Positions 1 to 8,199 of a stretch of DNA of 14,008 bases are shown in pieces. Both the position numbers and the translations under genes were made by a program. How positions within the stretch are numbered: the first letter of the stretch is position 1; each line of letters begins with the position of its first letter. The stretch is from contig JBKPHP010000184.1 of assembly GCA_046729895.1 (NCBI GenBank), positions 1 through 14,008 on the forward strand, given 5' to 3'. The stretch is from DASXBA01 sp046729895 (GTDB lineage: Bacteria; Actinomycetota; Thermoleophilia; Solirubrobacterales; Thermoleophilaceae). Under the pieces are notes generated by a model, which saw only the letters and a program-made list of their open reading frames with translations, was not told the origin of the DNA and searched no databases.

Positions 1-800
1 CCACGCCGCCCGTGCACTACGAGTCGGCGGTTGCCCGGGCGGTCGAGCGAATTCGCGCGGGCGAGCTCGACAAGGTCGTGCTCGCCCGCGAGGTTCGGGT
101 CCACGCGGCTCGTGAGCTCGACCCGGCCTCGATCTTCGACGCCGTGCGCGCCGCGTTCCCGGCCTGCTACTGCTGGTGCGCCGGCACGCCCGAGTTGTCG
201 TTCGTGGGGGCAAGCCCCGAGCTGCTCGTCAGGCGTGAGGGAGCACGCGCCCAGACCGTGGCACTGGCGGGTACCAGCCGGCGGAGTGCGGACCCGGCCG
301 TGGACGACCACCTCGGAGAGCAGCTGCTGCGTAGCTCCAAGGACCGCGAGGAGCAGGCCATCGTGGCCGAGCGAATCCAGCGCATGCTTGCGCCGCTCAG
401 CCTGTGGGTCGCGGGCGGGGACGAGCCCGGACTCGTCAAGGTGCAGAACGTCCAGCATCTGGCCACGGCGATCCGCGCGCAGCTCGCCGAGCCCGTGTCG
501 GCACTGGAGCTCGCCGGACGCCTGCATCCCACGCCCGCCGTATGCGGAGAGCCCCGCGAGGTGGCGGAGCCCCTGATCCCCGCACTCGAGGGGCTCGACC
601 GGGGCTGGTACGCGGGGGGCATCGGCTGGACCGACCTGGCCGAGGACGGCGAGTTCTGCGTGGCCCTGCGCTGCGCGCTCCTGCGCGGGGCCGTGGCGCG
701 CCTGTACGCTGGCTGCGGAGTGGTTCGGGAGTCGGTTCCGGCGGAGGAGCTCGACGAGTCCGAGGTAAAGCTCCAGGCCTTGCTGCCCCTCCTGAGCTGA
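1..800 (+). CDS. menF: Isochorismate synthase (MenF/EntC/DhbC family), C-terminal part
   Basis: This enzyme converts chorismate to isochorismate with Mg2+, the first dedicated step of menaquinone synthesis. The gene is cut by the window edge: the frame is open from base 3, so the GTG at 12 is probably internal. About 265 residues of the chorismate-binding catalytic domain are visible, where full MenF/EntC proteins run to roughly 400-450. Family motifs appear in order: DKVVLAREV (its Lys matches the water-activating Lys of the family), PELLVRREG, LAGTSRR, SSKDREEQ, VQNVQHLATAI, LHPTPAVCGEPRE, GWYAGGIGW and, at the C-terminus, YAGCGVV followed by DESEVKLQALL. The LAG motif and HPTPAVCG favour isochorismate synthase over anthranilate synthase component I. 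A salicylate or siderophore enzyme of the same family is possible, but menD and menH in the same window make MenF the better reading. KDREEQ has Gln where many relatives have His. The gene ends 102 bp before the MCE operon. Confidence 0.93.
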   Translation, partial: TPPVHYESAVARAVERIRAGELDKVVLAREVRVHAARELDPASIFDAVRAAFPACYCWCAGTPELSFVGASPELLVRREGARAQTVALAGTSRRSADPAVDDHLGEQLLRSSKDREEQAIVAERIQRMLAPLSLWVAGGDEPGLVKVQNVQHLATAIRAQLAEPVSALELAGRLHPTPAVCGEPREVAEPLIPALEGLDRGWYAGGIGWTDLAEDGEFCVALRCALLRGAVARLYAGCGVVRESVPAEELDESEVKLQALLPLLS

Positions 801-902
801 CCCGAAAAGGGCTGTCGCAGGGCTGTGTGGTCGGTAACGGCTTAAACCGGCGTTAACGCAAGCGGGACTCACTAGTGCACGGGTGGGGGATAACGTTGGT
901 CG
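801..902 (+). promoter_or_regulatory. Intergenic region with probable promoter/operator of the MCE operon
   Basis: This is the only gap ahead of the six-gene operon. TAACGT at 891-896 fits an actinobacterial -10 element (TANNNT). It would place transcription start at or next to the ATG at 903, giving a leaderless mRNA, which fits the lack of a well-spaced Shine-Dalgarno (GGGGGA at 885-890 is 12 nt away). I see no convincing -35 element. TAACG occurs three times, at 835-839, 854-858 and 891-895, and pairs with CGTTA at 851-855 as an inverted repeat. CACTAGTG at 870-877 is an 8-bp palindrome. These could be regulator sites, but no regulator is identified and the promoter call is inference. Confidence 0.35.
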
Positions 903-2267
903 ATGCCGCAAGACGGCGCCGACTCCAGGGAGGGACGGCCTTTCACTCCCGCGCGCGTTGCTGTCATCGCGGGACTCGTCATTGCGGTCGTCGCCGTGGC
1001 CGTGCTCATGTTCAGCGGCGACAACGGCTACCGCGTCCAGGCGGAGTTCCTCAACGCTGGGCAGCTCGTCAAGGGGAACCAGGTCAAGGTCGCCGGGACC
1101 CCGGTCGGCTCCATCAAGAAGGTCGACGTAACGAGCGACGGCAACGCCCTCGTGACCTTCGAGGTCGAGCAGGAGTACGCGCCACTTCGTCGCGGGACCA
1201 CGGCGATCGTCAAGCAAACGTCGCTCTCGGGGATCGCGAATCGCTACATCGATCTGCAACTCGGCCCACAGAACGGCGCCGAGATCGAGGACGGCGGCCG
1301 GCTCGGCCCGGACGAGACGGAGACGGCGGTCGAGATCGACCAGGTCTTCGACCTGCTGAACAAGGACACACGGAAGTCACTCCAGGGCGTGATCAGGGGC
1401 TCGGCCAGGATGCTGCGCGGCCGCGGCACCGACATCAGTAGCGGCGTGCGTTACCTGAACCCTGCGTTGTCCACCGGCAGCCGCCTGTTCGGCGAGCTGA
1501 CCCGCGACACCCCGCTGCTGGAGCGCTTTCTCGTCGACAGCTCGAAGCTGGTCACGACGCTCGCAAGCCGCGAGAACGACCTGGCCGGGGTCGTCTCGAA
1601 TCTGAACGCGACGACCCGTGCGCTGGGAAACCAGAAGGACGCGCTCGCCGAGTCTGTCGATCGCCTGCCGCCTTTCATGCGGCGCGCGAATACCACCTTC
1701 GTGAACCTGCGGTCGGCGCTGGACGACGTGGATCCGCTGGTGTCCGCGGCCAAGCCCGTGGCCCGCAAGCTGGGCCCCTTCCTCGACGAGGCCCGCGGGT
1801 TCGCGTCGGGTGCGAAGCCCACCGTCCGCGACCTGCGGCTGACGATCCGCCGCGCCGGCAGGCGCAACGACCTCACCGAGCTGATGACCACCTTCCCGCC
1901 GCTGGCGCGGATAGCGCTCGACACGCGGCGGATCAACGGCGCGAGACGCAGGGGCGCGTTCCCGGAGACCGCTGCGGCGCTGCGCGCGGCCGCACCCACC
2001 ATCGCGATCGGCCGCCCTTACACGAACGATCTCGTGGGCTGGATGGACGACTTCGCCGACACCGGGGGCTATGACGCGCTGGGCGGCTTCTCGCGCGCCT
2101 TCCTCAGCTTCGCGGAGCTCCTGGGTGGGCCGGGTCCCAAGGTCGGCCAGTATCGGCGCTGCCCGGGAGCCGCCGAGGCGCCGGCGTCGGACGGCTCGAA
2201 CGTGCTGAGCGCTGGCGAGGCGGCCCGGCTCGGCTGTAACCGGGGCCACAGGGCGGTGGGGCCCTGA
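903..2267 (+). CDS. MCE family protein, first of six
   Basis: This is an MCE (mammalian cell entry/MlaD-type) protein of 454 residues, usual for an actinobacterial Mce protein. Such proteins are anchored by one N-terminal helix and form hexameric rings that carry lipids across the envelope. A hydrophobic segment spans about residues 17-37. It is followed by a beta-rich MCE domain (about 43-119) with the signature VKVAGTPVGSIKKV at 61-74 and TSLSGIANRYIDL near its end. A long helical stretch (about 140-340) full of Leu and Arg comes next, then a variable tail. Cysteines occur only at 420 and 445. The ATG at 903 is the only sensible start, because an in-frame stop lies at 891-893. The stop overlaps the next start by 1 nt (TGATG). 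It is the operon's promoter-proximal gene. Family assignment is firm; I do not assign an A-F letter or a substrate. Confidence 0.93.
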   Translation: MPQDGADSREGRPFTPARVAVIAGLVIAVVAVAVLMFSGDNGYRVQAEFLNAGQLVKGNQVKVAGTPVGSIKKVDVTSDGNALVTFEVEQEYAPLRRGTTAIVKQTSLSGIANRYIDLQLGPQNGAEIEDGGRLGPDETETAVEIDQVFDLLNKDTRKSLQGVIRGSARMLRGRGTDISSGVRYLNPALSTGSRLFGELTRDTPLLERFLVDSSKLVTTLASRENDLAGVVSNLNATTRALGNQKDALAESVDRLPPFMRRANTTFVNLRSALDDVDPLVSAAKPVARKLGPFLDEARGFASGAKPTVRDLRLTIRRAGRRNDLTELMTTFPPLARIALDTRRINGARRRGAFPETAAALRAAAPTIAIGRPYTNDLVGWMDDFADTGGYDALGGFSRAFLSFAELLGGPGPKVGQYRRCPGAAEAPASDGSNVLSAGEAARLGCNRGHRAVGP

Positions 2268-3769
2268 TGAGGCGGCTGGCGACCGTCGCGTTGGTCCTTG
2301 GCGCGTGCGCGCTGGCTGTGGTCCTCGGAGGGGCCTCCGGCGGGACGTCCAAGGGCAAGCACTTCAAGATCGAGTTCGACAACGCGTTCGGCCTGACAAA
2401 GGGCGGCGACCTCAAGATCGCGGGCGTTCGGGCGGGCAAGACCACGGGCTTCGACATCACTCGGGGGCCGCGGCCCAAGGCGGTCGTGACCGCCGAGATC
2501 ACGGAGCCGGGGATGGCCGACCTCCGGTCCGACGCCAGCTGCGAGATCAGGCCGCAGTCGTTCATCGGCGAGTACTTCGTGGACTGCCGGCCAGGCAGCT
2601 CGAACAAGCGCCTGGGAGACGGCGGGGTCATTCCGGTCAAGCGGACCACCTCCACGATCCCCCTCGATCTCGTGAATGACATCCTGCGCCAGCCCTACCG
2701 GCAGCGCCTCAGGCTGATCATCGCGGAGCTCGGAGCCGGCCTCGCGGGCCGTCCCCAGGATCTGAGCGACGTGCTGCGGCGCGCCGTTCCGGGGCTGCGC
2801 GAGACGACCAAGACCCTGCGCATCCTCGGTGCCCAGACCTCGACGATCGAGCGCCTCATCGTCAACTCGGACAGGGTGCTCGCCGCGCTCGCCCGGCGAA
2901 AGACCGAGGTCTCCCGGTTCGTGCGCGAGGCGGGCCGCACGGCCGAGATCACCGCCACTCGCCGCACCGACCTGGCGCGGACCTTCAACCGCCTCCCGGC
3001 CTTCTTGGGCGAGCTGCGTCCCTACATGGCTCGGCTGGGCAACCTCACCGTCGCGCAGACCCCCCTGCTCCGCAACCTCCGCGCCGCCTCGGGCGACCTC
3101 GACGTGTTCCTGCGGCGACTCCGGCCGTTCTCGGCCGCGGCCCGGCCCGCGCTGCTCAGGCTCGGTCGAGCCTCCACGGTGGGAAGCCGCGCGGTCCAGG
3201 TAACGGCGAAGGACGTCGCCGAGCTGCGCCGGTTGGCGGTCGCCACCCCCACTCTCGCCAGGCCGCTGCGCCAGTTCCTCACCTCGATCGACGACCGTCG
3301 CCGCGCTGTGGAGCCGGATCCGCGAGCCAAGGCAACCGGCCCGCCCGCTGGCGATCCGACCCACATCCCGTCGGGCTCGCAGGGCGGCTTCACCGGCATG
3401 GAGGCTCTCTGGGACTACTTCTACTGGCAGGCGCTCTCGACCAATCCGCTCGACAGGACCGGGCACGTTCTGAGGGTGAAGGCGATGCTCACCGACTGCT
3501 CGCAGTACCAGGTCAACCGGACGGGCCACGAGGCGCTGTTCGACCAATGCAAGCAGTGGCTCGGGCCCCACCAACCGGGCATCACCGCCCCGGATCCGAC
3601 CGAGATCCGGGGTGAGGCAGGCGAGCCAGCAACGCCGTCGCTCCCGACGCCGTCGCTCCCGTTGGCGCTGCGCAAGCTCAGCCCCAAGGCCGCCAGCCGG
3701 CCGGCGGCTCCGGCCCGATCCGGGTCCGGCGCCGGAGCGTCCCTCCTCGACTACCTCCTGTCGCCATGA
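2267..3769 (+). CDS. MCE family protein, second of six
   Basis: This is a 500-residue MCE protein. A very short cytoplasmic start (MRR) leads into a hydrophobic segment at about 4-22, with Cys14 in a VLGAC context. That resembles a lipobox, but hydrophobic residues continue past the Cys, so a plain membrane anchor is at least as likely. The MCE domain spans about 33-115, with LKIAGVRAGKTTGF at 49-62 in place of the more usual VG.V form. It holds Cys92 and Cys107 flanking EIRPQSFIGEYFVD, a pair not seen in its five paralogues. A helical Leu/Arg-rich region and the conserved-looking block GMEALWDYFYWQAL follow, with Cys411 and Cys428 after it. The tail is Pro/Ser/Ala-rich and includes a duplicated TPSLP encoded by a 15-bp tandem repeat. 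The start overlaps the previous stop by 1 nt, and the stop overlaps the next start by 4 nt (ATGA), implying translational coupling. Confidence 0.92.
   Translation: MRRLATVALVLGACALAVVLGGASGGTSKGKHFKIEFDNAFGLTKGGDLKIAGVRAGKTTGFDITRGPRPKAVVTAEITEPGMADLRSDASCEIRPQSFIGEYFVDCRPGSSNKRLGDGGVIPVKRTTSTIPLDLVNDILRQPYRQRLRLIIAELGAGLAGRPQDLSDVLRRAVPGLRETTKTLRILGAQTSTIERLIVNSDRVLAALARRKTEVSRFVREAGRTAEITATRRTDLARTFNRLPAFLGELRPYMARLGNLTVAQTPLLRNLRAASGDLDVFLRRLRPFSAAARPALLRLGRASTVGSRAVQVTAKDVAELRRLAVATPTLARPLRQFLTSIDDRRRAVEPDPRAKATGPPAGDPTHIPSGSQGGFTGMEALWDYFYWQALSTNPLDRTGHVLRVKAMLTDCSQYQVNRTGHEALFDQCKQWLGPHQPGITAPDPTEIRGEAGEPATPSLPTPSLPLALRKLSPKAASRPAAPARSGSGAGASLLDYLLSP
3632..3661 (+). repeat. Two-copy 15-bp tandem repeat inside the second MCE gene
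   Basis: ACGCCGTCGCTCCCG occurs twice back to back (3632-3646 and 3647-3661) and encodes a duplicated Thr-Pro-Ser-Leu-Pro in the flexible C-terminal tail. The period is a multiple of three, so the frame is kept. It is probably a small slippage duplication in a linker, with no sign of a separate function. Confidence 0.8.
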
Positions 3770-5307
3770 GCCGACGACCCCGCGCAGCCATCACCGCCAG
3801 CCCGGTCCTGATCGGGGCCGTGACCGTGCTGATCGCGGTCATCGCGGTCTTCATCGCCTACAACGCCAACCAGGGTCTGCCCTTCCTGCCGACCTACAAG
3901 CTCAAGGCGGAGCTCCCCAACGCGAACAAGCTCGTGGAGGGCAACGAGGTCCGAGCGGGTGGCTTCCGGGTCGGGTTCGTCAAGAAGATCACCGCCAGGC
4001 GGGTGACCTTCCACGGTGAGGAGCGATCCGTGGCCCTGGTCGACCTCGAGCTCGACAAGCAGGTCGACCCGCTGTCCAGCGACACCCAGCTGATGGTGCG
4101 GCCGCGGTCAGCGCTCGGGCTCAAGTACGTGCAGGTCGTCCCGGGCCGCTCCAAGCAGACGTTTGCGCATGGCGACACGGTCCCGCTCCAGAACTCGCTC
4201 AAGGAACCGCTCGAGCTGGAGGACGTGCTCGCCAGCTTCCCCGGCGGGACCCGCGACGACGCGAGGACTTCGCTGCAGGGGTTCGGCAGCGGTCTGGCCG
4301 GACGCGGCCCCGACATCAACGTCGTGATCGAGGAGCTGCGCCCGTTCCTTCGCCACCTGCAGCCGGTGATGAAGTCGCTGAACGATCCAGGCACCGAGCT
4401 GTCCGGCTTCTTCCCCCGCATCGGTCGCGCGGCGGCGGAGGCCGCCCCCGTCGCCCAGGTCCAGGCGGAGCTGTTCACGAACATGGCCGACACCTTCGCG
4501 GCCATTTCGAGCGACCCCGCGGCGCTGCAGCAGACGATCCAGGAGAGCCCCCCGACGCTGGACGTCTCGATCTCGTCCCTTCGCGTGCAGACGCCCTTCC
4601 TTGCGAACTTCGCCGACACCTCCCGGCTGCTGCAGCCCGGTGCGGCCGAGCTGAGGCGGGCGCTGCCACCGGTCAACGGGGCGCTGCGGGTGGGCACGCC
4701 TGTTCTCCGGCGCACTCCCGAGCTGGCCGGCGACCTCGAGGGAACCTTCCGGGCCCTCGTGGACCTGGGCAGGGACCCGAACACGCTGCTTGCCCTGCGC
4801 GACCTGAGGCGTGGCGTGGAGATCGCGGGCCCGGCGGTGCGGTACGTGGCTCCCTTCCAGACGCTCTGCAACTACTTCATCTACTTCTTCAACCCGCTCG
4901 GTACCCACATCTCGGAGGAGGTGCCGGGCGGCGTCGCCGAGCGGATCCTGGCCAAGCTCGTTCCGATGACGCAGCCGAACAGCCTCTCGAACAGCGAGTC
5001 GACCCGGCCGGTCGACGTGCCCCAGGGGATGGACCCGCAGGCGGAGCCGGCGCAGCAGGCGCTGCACACCCAGTACGGCGACGGCGGCCGCGTCAACCCC
5101 TTCGGCCGCGGCGGGGCCCCCGACTGCCAGACCGGTCAGAACGGCTATCCGGACCGCCTGGCCAGGCACGCGCGCTACCCGCCGTCGCCGAATCCCTTGG
5201 AGGGCGGCGGGAGCCACATCGTGGTCGACAAGGACACCCCCGGCCTCGCGGGCGGCACCTACGTGACCCGCCGGCTCGGCATCAGGCGACTGAGGGACAT
5301 CCCCTGA
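3766..5307 (+). CDS. MCE family protein, third of six
   Basis: At 513 residues this is the longest MCE protein of the set. The N-terminus is basic (MSRRPRAA), followed by a membrane helix at about 13-33 and an MCE domain at about 44-125 with VRAGGFRVGFVKKI at 62-75 and RSALGLKYVQVVPG toward its end. A helical region of about 150-350 residues follows. The block PFQTLCNYFIYFFNPLG (about 363-379) is an aromatic segment of the kind actinobacterial Mce proteins carry near their C-termini. The tail is Gly/Pro-rich. The only cysteines are 368 and 454. The ATG lies inside the previous gene's ATGA overlap with no Shine-Dalgarno of its own (CCTCCTGTCGCC precedes it), so initiation probably depends on ribosomes ending on the upstream gene. 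The stop overlaps the next start by 1 nt. Role inferred from family: one subunit of a heteromeric lipid-transfer complex. Confidence 0.93.
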   Translation: MSRRPRAAITASPVLIGAVTVLIAVIAVFIAYNANQGLPFLPTYKLKAELPNANKLVEGNEVRAGGFRVGFVKKITARRVTFHGEERSVALVDLELDKQVDPLSSDTQLMVRPRSALGLKYVQVVPGRSKQTFAHGDTVPLQNSLKEPLELEDVLASFPGGTRDDARTSLQGFGSGLAGRGPDINVVIEELRPFLRHLQPVMKSLNDPGTELSGFFPRIGRAAAEAAPVAQVQAELFTNMADTFAAISSDPAALQQTIQESPPTLDVSISSLRVQTPFLANFADTSRLLQPGAAELRRALPPVNGALRVGTPVLRRTPELAGDLEGTFRALVDLGRDPNTLLALRDLRRGVEIAGPAVRYVAPFQTLCNYFIYFFNPLGTHISEEVPGGVAERILAKLVPMTQPNSLSNSESTRPVDVPQGMDPQAEPAQQALHTQYGDGGRVNPFGRGGAPDCQTGQNGYPDRLARHARYPPSPNPLEGGGSHIVVDKDTPGLAGGTYVTRRLGIRRLRDIP

Positions 5308-6803
5308 TGGCGGATTCCTCGGGCGCACGCAGGCAGGGAATGACCCCGTTCAAGGCGGGCGTCCTGGCGCTAGTCGTGATCGCGCTGCTCACCTACTTCG
5401 GCTTCACCAAGACCAACCCCTTCTCGCACCCGTACGAGCTCAAGGCGATGTTCGCCGACTCCCGCAACCTCCAGCAGGAGGCGCCGGTGCGTATCGCGGG
5501 AGTCGAGGTGGGGAAGGTCAAGAAGATCGAGGCCGTCGAGGACTCCGCGGCGGCGGAGGTCACCATGGAGCTCAAGAAGGCCGCGCTCCCGATCCACGAG
5601 GACGCGACCCTCAAGGTCCGGCCACGGATATTCCTCGAGGGGAACTACTTCGTGGACCTCAAGCCCGGCTCGCCCTCCTCGTCCGTGCTCGGGGACGACG
5701 AGAAGGTGCTGCCGGTGCGGCAGACCGCTTCGTCGGTGTCGCTCTCGGAGATCCTCGGGGCGCTCCAGAGCGACGTGCGGACCGACCTCCAGACGTTGCT
5801 GCGCGAGTACTCGAGCGGGCTCTCGCGCGGTGGGGCGGAGGCCTTCAACCGCGCCGCCCGCTACTTCGAGCCCGCCTATCGCTTCACGGCGATCACAAAC
5901 GACGCGCTGCTCGGCGAGCAGCCCCGCCGCGACGTGCCGCGGCTCCTGCGCGGCTCCCAGCGTGCGTTCTCGGCCCTGGCGGCGAATCCCGAGGCGCTCC
6001 GGGAGCTCGTCACCGACCTCAACGTGACGGCGGGGGCGCTCGCGCGCGAGGACACCGCGCTGGAGGCCTCGGTGCCCGCGCTCCGCGACACGCTCCGCGC
6101 CGGCATGCCTGCGCTCGCCTCGCTCGACAACGCCCTCCCGACGCTGCGGGCCTTCGCCGTCGAGGCGCTCCCCGGCGTCCGCTCTTCGGGGCCGACCCTC
6201 GACGTCGGAATCCCCTGGTTGCGCCAGGGCCGGCTGCTGATGCGTCCCAGCGAGTTGCGGGGCCTCTCCCGAGAGCTGCGACGCGCCACGCCCAGCCTGG
6301 TGCGGCTCAATGTGCAGCTCCGGCCGCTGCTGCGTCAGGGTCGAGCCCTGTCGTCCTGCACGAACACCGTGCTGGTGCCGTTCGGCGAGTCGAGGATCCC
6401 CAGCATCGAGTCCGGCAACTCGAACCAGGAGGCCCGACGCCAGCTCGCGCGGAGCCTGGTCGGGCTAGCAGGGGAGAGCCGGCTGAACGACGCCAACACG
6501 TCCTTCTACCACATCCAGGGCGTCAACCCGACGAACCTCTCGACCGGCCGCATCGAGCCGGCGGCCCCGCCGAACCCGCGGACGCCGCCGCCCCACCGCC
6601 CGGACGTGCCCTGTGAGACACAGGAGCCTCCGAACCTGTCCGCGCCCGGCGGGTCGGCCGCTCAGTTCTCGAGCAGACCGCGCGCCTCCGGGGCCGCGAT
6701 CCGCCGGATGGGAGCCCGCTGGCGGCAGATGCTGCGCAGCGGCGAGTTCTCCGCCCTCGAGCGTCGCTTCCGCGCGCTGGCGAAGGAGGAGAGGAAGAAG
6801 TGA
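5307..6803 (+). CDS. MCE family protein, fourth of six
   Basis: This is a 498-residue MCE protein. A membrane helix at about 15-33 is followed by an MCE domain at about 42-117 with VRIAGVEVGKVKKI at 61-74 and IFLEGNYFVDLKPG near its end. A long helical region rich in Leu, Arg and Ala comes next. The C-terminal part starts at SSCTNTVLVPFGE and ends in a basic segment (RALAKEERKK). The only cysteines are 351 and 436. The start used here overlaps the previous stop by 1 nt. An internal ATG at 5340 (Met12), with AGGCAGGGA directly before it, is an alternative that keeps the helix and domain, but its Shine-Dalgarno would be too close. The gene ends in GTGA, overlapping the fifth gene by 4 nt, and its last codons contain that gene's purine-rich ribosome binding site. 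Confidence 0.92.
   Translation: MADSSGARRQGMTPFKAGVLALVVIALLTYFGFTKTNPFSHPYELKAMFADSRNLQQEAPVRIAGVEVGKVKKIEAVEDSAAAEVTMELKKAALPIHEDATLKVRPRIFLEGNYFVDLKPGSPSSSVLGDDEKVLPVRQTASSVSLSEILGALQSDVRTDLQTLLREYSSGLSRGGAEAFNRAARYFEPAYRFTAITNDALLGEQPRRDVPRLLRGSQRAFSALAANPEALRELVTDLNVTAGALAREDTALEASVPALRDTLRAGMPALASLDNALPTLRAFAVEALPGVRSSGPTLDVGIPWLRQGRLLMRPSELRGLSRELRRATPSLVRLNVQLRPLLRQGRALSSCTNTVLVPFGESRIPSIESGNSNQEARRQLARSLVGLAGESRLNDANTSFYHIQGVNPTNLSTGRIEPAAPPNPRTPPPHRPDVPCETQEPPNLSAPGGSAAQFSSRPRASGAAIRRMGARWRQMLRSGEFSALERRFRALAKEERKK
6785..6795 (+). promoter_or_regulatory. Strong ribosome binding site for the fifth MCE gene
   Basis: GGAGG at 6785-6789 and GAGGA at 6791-6795 sit 4-10 nt ahead of the GTG at 6800, inside the last codons of the fourth gene. 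This is the only clear Shine-Dalgarno within the operon and fixes GTG 6800 as the start. It suggests this cistron can initiate on its own as well as by coupling. Confidence 0.6.
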
Positions 6804-8197
6804 CGACCGCGATCCGCAAGCACCTCCGCGACGCGCTCGCCGTCCTCGGCCTGATCGTGTTGGGGATCGGGATCGGCGCCTACATCCTCAGCCAGCAGCG
6901 GCTGCGCTTCCCCTTCATCGAGGCGAAGCCGAAGGAGATCAACGTCGAGTTCCAGAGCTCGCAGGCGGTCCTCCCGGGACAGGGGCAGACGGTCCGGGTC
7001 GCGGGCGTGGAGATCGGCGAGATCGGCGGCGTGAAACTCAAGAACGGCGTTGCCGTCGTCAAGCTCCAGATCAAGCCGAAGTACGAGAACGTCATCCGCG
7101 AGGACGCGACGATCCTGCTGCGGCCGAAGACGCCGCTCAAGGACATGCTCCTCGAAGTGAGCCCGGGCTCTGGGCAGCCGGTGCCGGAGGGGGGGACGGT
7201 CCCGGTGACGAACACGGCGCCGGACGTCAACCCGGACGAGATCTACGAGGCGCTCGACGCCGACGCACGGGACTACCTGAAGCTGCTCGTGACGGGCGCG
7301 GGGAAGGGTTTGCAGGGGCGCGGCGGGAACCTGCGCGACCTGTTCCGCCGCTTGGAGCCGCTGCATCGCGACCTGGCGCGCGTGACCAAGGCCTCCGCCC
7401 GGCGCCGTCGAGCCCTCAAGCGCCTGATCCACAACTACTCGGAGCTCATCGCCGAGGTCGGACGCCATCCCGATGACCTCACGCGGCTGGTCACCGCCTC
7501 GCGTGACGTGTTCTCCGCCACGGCAAGCCAGGGCCCGAACATCTCGCTCGCCGTGGCCAGACTGCCGGCCACCCTGCGCCGGACCGAGCAGACGCTGGGG
7601 CAGGTCGACCGCTTCGCCCCGCTGCTGCGCTCGTCGCTCCAGTCGCTTCGTCCGGCGATCCGGAGGCTGGCCCCGACCAACGCCGCCGTGCGCCCATTCC
7701 TGCGGCAGACGGAGCCTGCGCTCCGGACCCAAATCCGGCCCTTCGTCAGGCTGGCCACGCCCTACACGAAGGACCTCGCGAGTGCCGCCCGCTCCACCGC
7801 CCGGGCGGCCCCGGACCTGACGCGCTCGGTTGGGGGGCTCAACCGATTCTTCAACATCGGGGCCTACAACCCCCGCGGCGCCGAGGGGCTCGGCGGGAAG
7901 TCGGTGGCGCAGCAGCGCGCCCGCCAGGAGGGCCTCCTCTACTGGCTGGCCTGGACGGCGCAGAACGGCGTCTCCCTGTTCAACACGGCCGACGCGCAGG
8001 GGCCCTGGCGCCGAGTCACGATCTGTGGGCTGGACCCCGCGGCCGCGACCGGCCTCCTCACGCTGGTGCTGGGGGAGATCAGCGCGACTCAGCCGGACCT
8101 CCTCCAGCAACTCATCAATCAGGTCGGCGGGACGTCGGAGACCCTGCTGCAGAACCTTGTCGCAAAGTCGGGCGGATTCGGGGCCTGCAGCTTCTAG
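6800..8197 (+). CDS. MCE family protein, fifth of six
   Basis: This is a 465-residue MCE protein starting at GTG 6800 behind a strong purine-rich ribosome binding site. It has a membrane helix at about 12-30 and an MCE domain at about 45-122 with VRVAGVEIGEIGGV at 65-78 and PLKDMLLEVSPG near its end. A helical region rich in Arg/Leu follows. The C-terminal block runs from GGLNRFFNIGAYNPRG through LLYWLAWTAQNGVSLFN to a terminal GACSF. The only cysteines are 409 and 463, the second just two residues from the end. Unlike its neighbours it has no long disordered tail after the last Cys. The stop lies 2 nt before the next ATG, the only junction in the operon without overlap. The function is inferred from the family: a subunit of an Mce lipid-transfer complex. 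Confidence 0.92.
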   Translation: MTTAIRKHLRDALAVLGLIVLGIGIGAYILSQQRLRFPFIEAKPKEINVEFQSSQAVLPGQGQTVRVAGVEIGEIGGVKLKNGVAVVKLQIKPKYENVIREDATILLRPKTPLKDMLLEVSPGSGQPVPEGGTVPVTNTAPDVNPDEIYEALDADARDYLKLLVTGAGKGLQGRGGNLRDLFRRLEPLHRDLARVTKASARRRRALKRLIHNYSELIAEVGRHPDDLTRLVTASRDVFSATASQGPNISLAVARLPATLRRTEQTLGQVDRFAPLLRSSLQSLRPAIRRLAPTNAAVRPFLRQTEPALRTQIRPFVRLATPYTKDLASAARSTARAAPDLTRSVGGLNRFFNIGAYNPRGAEGLGGKSVAQQRARQEGLLYWLAWTAQNGVSLFNTADAQGPWRRVTICGLDPAAATGLLTLVLGEISATQPDLLQQLINQVGGTSETLLQNLVAKSGGFGACSF

Positions 8198-8199
8198 AA

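Noticed and set aside
2069..3574. Long - strand open frame opposite the first and second MCE genes
   Set aside because: Its composition is typical of an antisense shadow, while the + strand frames carry clear MCE motifs and coupled starts and stops.
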